DNA of 64,000 nucleotides, taken from the NCBI GenBank assembly GCA_905147135.1, contig LR990049.1, positions 20,415,428 through 20,479,427 on the forward strand. The letters are read 5' to 3'. The notes under the pieces are model-generated. The model was not told the DNA's origin. It searched no databases and saw nothing but the letters and a program-made list of their open reading frames with translations. Of this stretch, positions 56,590 to 64,000 are shown one piece after another. The first letter of the stretch is position 1; every line of letters starts with the position of its first letter. Made by a program: the position numbers and the translations under genes. The DNA is from Blastobasis lacticolella. Lineage: Eukaryota; Arthropoda; Insecta; Lepidoptera; Blastobasidae.

Positions 56590-57010
56590 TAATAGGAATT
56601 TCATTTAATTCCCTCGCTCCGTGTCGCCGGCAGCCGGGCCGGACCGGAATCACCGCTGCTTTATTGCGTTTGCACCCCGCGCCCCGCCCCGCACCCCGCA
56701 CGCCTGCCCTCGCCTGCCGTAGCCAGAGGCAGATTGCACCGGTTTGCACGTGAAAGAATTGACTTCCCTCCTTTCCCGAGCGAATCAGACTCGGCCCTGT
56801 ATTTGTCGTCAGCTTACAGCTGGATTTGTGTCCGGACAAATATCCGCGAGCGAGCAGCGCCTCTGATTCAGTTCCGGACTATCTCTTTATTGTTTCTGGC
56901 ATGCTCCGCCGACGACGCGGTGATAATACGCTGAGCTTCGTTTCTGTTTATTGTTTTGGCAAAAAAGACCGAACACGAGTAATTAGTTCAACTGCCAGTA
57001 CCCATCTATT
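56590..57010. other. GC-rich unique block with C-runs
   Basis: ccggcagccgggccggaccg and ccccgcgccccgccccgcac at 56676-56695, then CpG-rich words such as atccgcgagcgagcagcg. No repeat or domain. Possible regulatory element. Confidence 0.3.
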
Positions 57011-57341
57011 TTTATTGGACGCCTGCTTCATGACGTGACGGGTCACAACAGCTTTTTTAACATAATGTTTTAAACTATCGCAGTTTCATCACATTTTAAA
57101 GGTATGATCCGGGTTTCCTGCCGCGTACCTTTTTTTACGAGTAACTCGATATTTCGATGTTTGCGCTATTTTTATGCTACAAACAACGATATTACATGTG
57201 TACACGATGAATACATACAATATACATCTGTTGACGTTAACAATTTTAGGACGTACACTGTAAATTCTAGGATCGATAACTATAAAACCATACTTAGCTT
57301 TGTGAAGTTGACAACATTCCGACGTAGCCCGGGCATATAAT

Positions 57342-57610
57342 TAAATTAATAAATAAATAATCGTGGACAAATTCACACAAAATTCACACAGCGCCATCTA
57401 ACCCCAAAGTAAGCAAAGCTTGTGTTATGGGTGCTAGATAACTGATAAACTACTTATATACTTTTAAATATATACTTATTATACATAGAACAGCCAGACC
57501 CGTAACAGAAATTAAAATTCATCATTTCAATTTTGGCCCGGCCGGGAATCGAAGCCGGGACCTCTTGCGTGGCAGACCGGCACGTTGACCACTGAACCAC
57601 TCAGGTCGTC
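57342..57610 (-). mobile_element. SINE-1 copy
   Basis: Reverse SINE-1 with its full head (ccactgaaccactcaggtcg) and B box. A short local duplication (attcacacaaaattcacac) lies in the tail. Confidence 0.9.
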
Positions 57611-58129
57611 AAATTGCACCCAACCTAGTTGATGTATGAGTAATAACGGGCATAAAGCTATGAGCCGGTGGTTATTGGCATGACGGCTCCCGCTGCAATC
57701 CCGCCGGCCAGCGCCATACGTCTCTGTCAGCACCCCCCTCACCCCTTCACCCCCCTTGCACCCTTCACGCTCCACTTGCTGATTGAGAAACTCAGAGTCA
57801 TCAGCTTTGTGACATCAGAATATCAATCGGCTGTCTCCGCGCGGTTTCCATCTCCGCGGATTGGGGCTCTGAAATTTTCCATTATAATGTGAAAATTACA
57901 AACGAATCGCAGTGGAAATGAAAGCCATATTTCTGGCCTTAATATTTGATTTACGTTGAGTAGTTACACCTATAAACCTATCTGATTAAACTGGATTCTA
58001 AATTAAAGACACTGCATCTAAATCGGTCTAGCTGTTAGGGAGCTACGATCCCACAGCCAGACACACAAATAATGGTACAGGATAAAGCTGATCCCCTATG
58101 CGTTAGCGCTTACGTAAGAGAGGTTATCA

Positions 58130-58237
58130 TTCAGAATAATACTTAAGCTCTATAATTTATTCCAAAATTCAATGTGGTTTCTGCTGGAGCACGGTATAAC
58201 CGAATTTTACGCGCACGAAGTCACGGACAAAACCTAG
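58130..58237 (+). mobile_element. Helitron-like 3' end
   Basis: ccaaaattcaatgtggtttc, ttttacgcgcacgaagtc and caaaacCTAG|TT. A similar piece without the end is at 58750-58845. Confidence 0.5.
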
Positions 58238-58369
58238 TTAAAGCTAATAGTATTGTGTTTCTGCCGGTGAGTAAGGTTTCCAGAGCTCCATGGGTTGGGA
58301 ATTTGGGGAACCGTGGCTTTGGCAGTGGAGGGATATTTGCCTTTTTGCTGCCAGAGTAACGTGTTATAA

Positions 58370-58487
58370 GAGGTGGGCAACGCATTGGCGATAGTCTCGA
58401 TGTTGCTAATGTCTATAGGCAGTGGTGATCACTTTCCATCAGGTGGCCCGCTTGCCTGTTTGCCTATCGTATGAAAAAAAAAAAAAA
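58370..58487 (+). mobile_element. LINE-A 3' end
   Basis: gaggtgggcaacgcattggc, gtctataggcagtggtgatc, aggtggcccgcttgcctg and 14 A at the end. Confidence 0.85.
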
Positions 58488-58749
58488 CCAGAACATTGGT
58501 ATATTTTAGTGTTACTCGTAGTATTCTTTCGACAATAGTAAATTATATCATTTAAAGAATATTCCAAGCGTTATCTTGACCTAATGTATTAAAGGTTTGT
58601 ACAGTACGTTGGAGTAGTTATAAGGCGAAAGTTGGTAAGGAGGGATATTGTTTTCTCTGTCACGTATCTCAGTAACGTTATTTGTAACATATTTCCAAAA
58701 AAAACTGCATTATACGGATTTTACAGTGTTGTTGCTTATATAAAAACAA

Positions 58750-58845
58750 CATAGAGGCTATAAGTTATCCCAAAATTCAATGCGGTTCCCGCGGGAACAG
58801 GGCTTAACAAAATTTTACGCGGACGAAGTAAGGCTATAACAGGTC
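58750..58845 (+). mobile_element. Helitron-like fragment
   Basis: gctataagttatcccaaaat, tcaatgcggttcccgcggg and ttttacgcggacgaagta, as in 58130 and 31825. Confidence 0.45.
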
Positions 58846-59759
58846 TTCATAAATCTATTAAGTAAATGCTTTAGGCCTTTTTGGCCTACTTCCGTCCCAG
58901 AAACATAATGGATTCTTTCAGAAATTGAATGGTATTTTTATTTTAAATTGTATTTTTATGTACTTTTGAACATAAAAATACAATTACCTACAAGGGTGGC
59001 CTTATCGCTAAGTGTGATATCTTCCAAGCACCCATTTTCATGGATACTAGTGAAAAAATAATATAATTGTAAGAAATTTGCAAAATACAGTTAATTAAAA
59101 CATAAACTAGTAAAGAGCAACTAGTAAATGTATTAATAAAAATAAACAACTTAAAAATACAATACATACTAATGCTATTCCATATCCAGACTCCATTATA
59201 AGTCAATCTAGACTCAATTATGTTATGGAAAAATATCATTTGGTGGCCGATGCGTTTGAAGATTGGGTATGCCTGATGCCTGCCTAATGAGACAAGTACA
59301 AATACGAACTGAATCAATAAACAGACAGATATTTAATGGGATAATAGTAATATTGAAACATTTTTTCTATATCAGTTGGCAAGGGGAGCGGCGCGGTGCC
59401 GCTATCTATTCACAGCTGACTAGAGAAGCCGCAAGAAGCGTCGGCAAACGTTACACGGTATGCTCCATTGAGCAAATATATAGGGGCGTAAAGTTCTAGC
59501 AGAATTATGCGTAACTGATATGATAGCAATGGCAATAGTGTTATTTATCTGAGTTGTGAGGATAAGTATGACTTTAATTGTAAAAATATTTTACCGCATA
59601 TTATTTTCCCACTGATTGTGACAGTGGTAATGATGCTACAGCGTGGAAAAACAAACCATTTACTAAGGCACAAGGTAGGAAACCCGTAAAATATGTTTTA
59701 CAAAATGTGACTGTGGCTGAATGCCTATTCCTAGCCATTTTTCTATTGCGTTCGCGTGC

Positions 59760-60003
59760 CAATCGGTTCCCGATACTGTTCAATTAGTCTCTGAGTCTCC
59801 AGCGGAATACCTTGATCTTCCTCGCTTCGTCAACGTTATTAGAAGGCACACTTAACTAGTTGCGATCTCGTTGCGGTACTAAAGTTTGACTAGCCTCAAA
59901 ATATGAAACGTCACCATTTCGTTCCCGGAATCTGCTAGCGTTATTTCACCTTCGTTACCGGTCTCGCAAGCACGCTGTCACGCTGTCCAGTGCCGCATCC
60001 CTA
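59760..60003 (+). repeat. R1 dispersed repeat, second copy
   Basis: ctccagcggaataccttg, gcttcgtcaacgttattag, aaggcacactt, tttgactagcctcaaaatat and gcaagcacgctgtc are collinear with 9656-9898. Confidence 0.65.
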
Positions 60004-60171
60004 TTACCTCACCCAATATTCTAATAAAATCGTGTAACACCTTACGTTACCTCATCGCCTCCCATAGCTACCCATTATTTGTGCGTTCCCTAAACGTTTT
60101 AAAAATTTAAAATAAAAATAATTACCTATTTATTTCAATAATCGTTGTACCATCGAATCTCGAGATATGTT

Positions 60172-60460
60172 CGACGACCTGAGTGGTGCAATGGTCAACA
60201 TGCCGGTCTGCCACGCAATAGGTCCCGGGTTCGATTCCCGGCCGGGCAGAAATTGAAATAATGAATTTTAATATTGGAATTTTAACTGGGTGTTCTATGT
60301 ATAATAAGTATGTATTTAAAAAAAAGAATAAAAAAAAGTATTTAATTAGTATATCAGTTATCTAGCACCCATAGTACAAGCTTTGCTTAGTTTGGGGCTA
60401 GATGGCGCTGTGTGAATTTGTCCACGAATATTTATTTATTATATTTATTATTTATTTATT
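60172..60460 (+). mobile_element. SINE-1 copy
   Basis: Complete head (acgacctgagtggtgcaatg), B box GGTTCGATTCC, body, tail and TTATTTATT end. A 17-base A-rich insertion sits near 60320. Confidence 0.92.
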
Positions 60461-60539
60461 AATGTACAGACCTGTGTCACTTTTTGTTCCATAAACTAAA
60501 CTAAATAGGAAACACCTGACTCGACGTCCTCAATAAGCG

Positions 60540-60850
60540 GTCAAGTTAGCCACTATGAGCGCTCGCAGCCGCGCGCGCCAGCCGCCGGCCGCCGGCCGCC
60601 GGCACAAAGCCGCTGTCGGCGTTCGATTTGCATGAAAATTGTCGCGCGGCGAGGCGTGTGCACAATTATCGGACGCGCGCGGACTCGACGATTTTCGCGA
60701 CGTGTGACGGTGACACGATTTATCATGTCTACAAACGGGCGCGGGCGCAGTATCGCGGCCGTGCGCCGCCTACCAATGGCGCGGTTCGGTTTTGCGACCG
60801 AATTGAGATGCGGTTGAGGGATCGTGTCGGTGGGAGAGGAAAATTATAGG
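60540..60850. promoter_or_regulatory. CpG-rich island
   Basis: ccgccggccgccggccgccg at 60581 and then 250 bp full of CG dinucleotides (gtcgcgcggcgaggcgtgtg, gatcgtgtcggtgggag). It is the most CpG-rich long block in the window. No signal-peptide exon could be read on minus. It could be a promoter or enhancer of the adhesion gene or of an unseen transcript. Confidence 0.4.
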
Positions 60851-62643
60851 CAGTCTCCAAAATTTGGAATCCTTTTTAGCCATAAGCTTGCCTGGATGAT
60901 GGCATGAATTTAATCCGTGTCTTACTCCAAGACAGTATTATATCGAATTAATATTGTCGTGTGAGCTGCCACTACATAGGTATATATACTAACTCGATTA
61001 GTGAATTTTTGGGTCGCTACCGTGGACTGATAAAAGCGCCGTTTCTAGACTTATGGGTTTGCTTCAACTTTTATGCATTTGCACCAAAGTTATAAGAAGT
61101 ATATAACTTTTATGGGTATATAGCTCTTAAGAGTAATGAGTGATATCAAAAAGCTATATCGGAATTGGACTCGATACCTAAATTGTCACTTGACTACCTC
61201 GCACCCTCCCGCGGCGCCGGTCTCGCCCTCGCCGTGACACAGCCACCGAACCGGACTGGCATGTTTTGATTTGTTAGGGATCCGCTCGACTGTGATTGTG
61301 ATATTTTTGTTACTGATATTTCCATTTATTCCGAATGGTGTTCCTAGTATCAACGTTAACGGATAATGTGGAAAATTAAAAAGTGTTTATTGAAATAGTA
61401 TAACGTAAATTAATCTCTTTTCAAACGACCATAATCTCATGGAAAGCAAAGGCAATGTTAAGCGAGCTCATCCAGGTAGGGGGCGACGCATGCAGACCGA
61501 TCAGCGCGTACGAGTGCTTACACCGGCGAAACACTGGGTACCGATACATGCCACGCACATAACCGCCTAGGCGAATGATGTGCGGCGCACGCACCAGCCA
61601 GGTAGGCCACCTTCGTCGCCCCCTGAGCTCGGAACAAATAGGTAAAAAAAAACTTCTGTCAGTATCGTAGTTTACCACATATCAAAGTATAGTAGTCTGT
61701 GGATGTGATAACCATGTAAATTATTTAGCAAGTGCGATAGCAGATAGCTCAATTAAAGCAGTCGAATAAAGCGAATAGAAAGTGACCAACTCAGTGACAA
61801 TATCCTTTTTTACTCGGGACCGAGGTCGGTTTTTTCCAAGGGCTTCCCGTCGCGTTTCACGCAATTCGCAGTTTTACTACTGCGTTGTAACAAAGGTTTA
61901 ATAATTTTCTCCCAAAAGGCTTTCTTTTAAGTGTCCGGAACCTCCATAAAGTGGGATCTTTTGCGGCGGCGTCGCCGCTGCGGGTTTGTCGGCGATCCGT
62001 TTTATTTTCCGACGACGAGATTCCCCTTTGCCCGGATCGCGAGATGAATGCCCTCTTCGTTCACTATTTTCGGTGGATCGGGCCACCGATGCCACGGCTT
62101 TCGCTTTCCTGAGACCGCATTCCGGATTGATTGGGTTATCACTGGTACTGATGTGATGCTTCTGATTCTTCGATCTGATTGAAGTATGAAGTGATATTGG
62201 AAATAGGTAAGAGAGGGGTGAGATTGGGAGTCGTTAAAGAAGATTGAATTGAGAGATTCGGGAATTGATATCGGGTCCGGTAAGTTAGCTTCATGTTGTT
62301 CTATAATATCTACAAAGTTTCATCGTAATGGGATTAGCCAGTTTTAAGAAATTGAAATATTCGCTTGTATGAAAATTACAGCTTTGACAATTTTCTCCAT
62401 AAACATTGTCATCATCAGTGATCATCTTTGACATATTTTCTTTATATCTTTTGGCGTTAATATCCCAGTTGTGCTTTTGAATATGAGAGTCCGGGGTCCG
62501 CCTTGACCATGATCCAGAATTTGACAATCAGGTTATTACAGTGGAGCGACTACCATCTGACCTCCGTAACCCTGCTATCGGGAACCTGATCGTGGGATTG
62601 GGTCATGGTTACAAGTTCAGTTGCCTGAATTTGTAGGTTTCAT

Positions 62644-62762
62644 CATTCGGCAACGCGTGGGTGATGCCTCTGGTATTGCAAACGTCCATAGGCTGCGGTG
62701 ACTGCTTACCATCAGGCAGGCCGCAGGCTTGTTTGCCACTTTAGTGGTATATAAAATAAATG
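62644..62762 (+). mobile_element. LINE-B 3' end nested in SINE-2
   Basis: cggcaacgcgtgggtgatgc, gtattgcaaacgtccatagg, cttaccatcaggcaggcc, gtttgccactttagtggtat, then an A-rich end. Confidence 0.85.
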
Positions 62763-62817
62763 TTTTCCCTCACCGTAAGAGCATCGGTTAGAATTCAACT
62801 AATGTACATAACACAAA

Positions 62818-62905
62818 AAGTCCTGGTTGACTGGTAGATAAGGCTTCTTTAGATTTAAGTCCGCCTTTGTACTATTTTGTGCATGAAGATTTAATAAAAA
62901 AATAA
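62818..62905 (+). mobile_element. LINE-C 3' end nested in SINE-2
   Basis: atttaagtccgcctttgtac, tattttgtgcatgaaga, AATAAAAAAATAAAAA. Short matching words (aaagtc / agagtc) flank it, suggesting a target duplication. Confidence 0.7.
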
Positions 62906-63511
62906 AAAGAGTCATTGGGACATAGCCGCAGGGAGATTCTAACCCGGTACCTCTCGCTTATAAGTCGGATACTCAAATTCTCGGTGTCTGCGCCGCAGAC
63001 ACATCTTTTAATTGTATAGATTCAACAGTGGTGTACACGGCACACTTACACTACGGCAAATGCATATATGCACCCAGTCACGAACACAAGTATTCATCCC
63101 TACCAAACGCTAACAGCCGTTCAATTGCCATAAAGACTTCTATCGTAACAGCCACTAACTTATTACGCAGATTTACATTTTGTCAAAAAATTCAAGCAGT
63201 TGATGTGTTTTTCTTATTGCATCCGCAACACACCGACGATAATTTTTGACATCCTACTTCCTACCAATTCTTATAATTATGATTGATGTGATATTGGTTT
63301 GAATTTCTCGCAAAAATAACGAATAGGATTTTGATGAATTTTTATAGTATAGTCGCACATTCATAGTCGGATTAGAACAATAAAAAGGAACATACATGCC
63401 GTTCGCCCGAACGGCGATAATAAACACGGAGGTAACGCGCGGTGTACTAGGTACTAGCATACATCATCCTCAATTATTGGAGGAACTTCTGGGTATGACG
63501 TGGAGTGCTGC

Positions 63512-63533
63512 GGGGTGCGGGCGGGGGGAGGGG
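63512..63533 (+). other. G-quadruplex-type G-run
   Basis: ggggtgcgggcggggggagggg: four G-runs with loops of one to three bases. Confidence 0.65.
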
Positions 63534-63889
63534 TAACGAAGACGAATGGCGCTGGTACGTGGCCAACGCTGCGTTATAACAAGCATCTTATGTCTTATTG
63601 CGGCTTCTTGCTCCGAGGGAGTGATTCGGAATGAAGGCTGGTGATGAGGAGCTGTCCACCGTACCGTGAAGCAGTTGTTTCGTCAAGTTTGCGAGGAAGA
63701 CTTTACAATGCTGCTTTCTTAGATATATATGTAGATGTACATGGAACGTTCGAAGAAACTCGATCAATCGAATCACCAACCACCTGGATTGGAATTTGAA
63801 GTTTAATTAGAGTCCGTGTATTGTTCTAACCACGATAGCTTACAGCTATCTACAATATTAGAAAGTTTCATAATAGGCGGTTTAGCAAT

Positions 63890-63965
63890 TTGTTTGTCAA
63901 AGTCAATGTCAAATAGTTTTATTCAAGTTAGGTTTACACAAACACTTATGAACGTCAACATATGT
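63890..63965 (+). repeat. Short dispersed motif
   Basis: caaagtcaatgtcaaatag, ttttattcaagttaggtt, acacaaacacttatgaacg. Same motif as 27294. Confidence 0.45.
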
Positions 63966-64000
63966 CTACTTTAGACAGAACAGTAATTTGTTTCTAAAAT

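Larger units (their letters stand above)
62452..62990 (-). mobile_element. SINE-2 interrupted by two LINE 3' ends
   Basis: Reverse SINE-2: tail (ggcgttaatatcccagttgt), tttccctcaccgtaagagc, gttagaattcaactaatg, ggtacctctcgcttataag. LINE-B (62644-62762) and LINE-C (62818-62905) split it; the intact copy at 19448 shows the uninterrupted order. Confidence 0.8.
40697..64000 (-). other. Intron or upstream region 5' of the Ig1 exon
   Basis: The exon for the first half of Ig1 (expected W/C pattern ending in two bases of an Arg-like codon) and a signal-peptide exon were looked for on the minus strand and not found. A reverse LINE-A scrap lies at 40755-40800. Stretches 40860-41320, 42560-43600, 43860-45430, 45690-46480, 47610-47990, 48330-48710, 49650-51230, 51670-52840, 53100-53590, 53900-54310, 54510-55260, 57020-57340, 58490-59760, 60850-62450 and 63000-63890 hold nothing I can assign. 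Confidence 0.6.

Noticed and set aside
61421..61678. 85-codon frame on minus as a missing Dscam exon
   Set aside because: No Ig cysteine-tryptophan spacing and no phase-2 donor where the exon before 40696 would need one.
1..64000. CRISPR array, operon, phage or bacterial defence system
   Set aside because: No repeat-spacer pattern, no compact gene strings and no Shine-Dalgarno context; spliced exons, SINEs and Helitrons show an insect genome.

Overview
This is eukaryotic, AT-rich, repeat-dense DNA from an insect, almost certainly a moth or butterfly. The grounds are a cell-adhesion gene with the arthropod Dscam exon layout, interstitial TTAGG (the insect telomere unit), tRNA-derived SINEs, many short 3' ends of Jockey/CR1-like LINEs that read as 'catcaggtggcccgcttgcc', and small Helitrons ending in CTAG. 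There is no operon, CRISPR array or prokaryotic gene organisation. Nearly all of the window is intron and transposable element.

One host gene is clear, on the minus strand: a member of the Dscam (Down syndrome cell adhesion molecule) immunoglobulin family. Five coding exons lie in order from high to low coordinates: 40696-40554 (end of Ig1), 23711-23550 (first half of Ig2), 10302-10153 (second half of Ig2), 8925-8808 (first half of Ig3) and 4746-4536 (second half of Ig3 and the start of Ig4). They match Drosophila Dscam1 exons 3 to 7 in order, each junction keeps the reading frame, and every donor and acceptor is GT/AG. The introns are about 16.8, 13.2, 1.2 and 4.1 kb. I saw only one copy of each variable-exon counterpart (exons 4 and 6), so a Dscam2/3/4-type paralogue fits better than hypervariable Dscam1. 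The exon for the start of Ig1, the signal peptide and the promoter should lie beyond 40.7 kb, probably outside the window. Exons from Ig4 onward lie below position 4536, again probably outside it.

Layout. 1-4.5 kb: an intron with an 11-bp minisatellite of about 37 units, a LINE remnant and a small Helitron. 4.5-10.3 kb: three exons with two terminal-inverted-repeat (TIR) elements, SINEs and a LINE 3' end packed between them. 10.3-23.5 kb: mostly unassigned intron with SINE-1, SINE-2, LINE-A and a short TIR element. 23.7-40.5 kb: LINE, Helitron and LTR-element pieces, two hairpin regions, a 430-bp block open on both strands, and a 3.2-kb nest of insertions at 36.1-39.4 kb. 40.7-64 kb: upstream intron with scattered SINEs, LINE tails, Helitrons, a 305-bp inverted-repeat element and several GC-rich unique blocks that may be regulatory.

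Family names such as LINE-A, SINE-1 and TIR-1 are labels for copies compared with each other inside this window; no repeat library was searched. SINE-1 has the head GACCTGAGTGGTTCAATGG and a tail containing AGATGGCGCTGTGTGAATTT. SINE-2 has the head GGCCGAGTGGTTAAGG and a tail ending near ACCGGGACATTA. LINE-A and LINE-B are two non-LTR families known here mainly from their 3' ends. The strongest oddities are three transposable-element ends lying 19-22 bp from three different splice donors of the Dscam-like gene, and the four-level nest.
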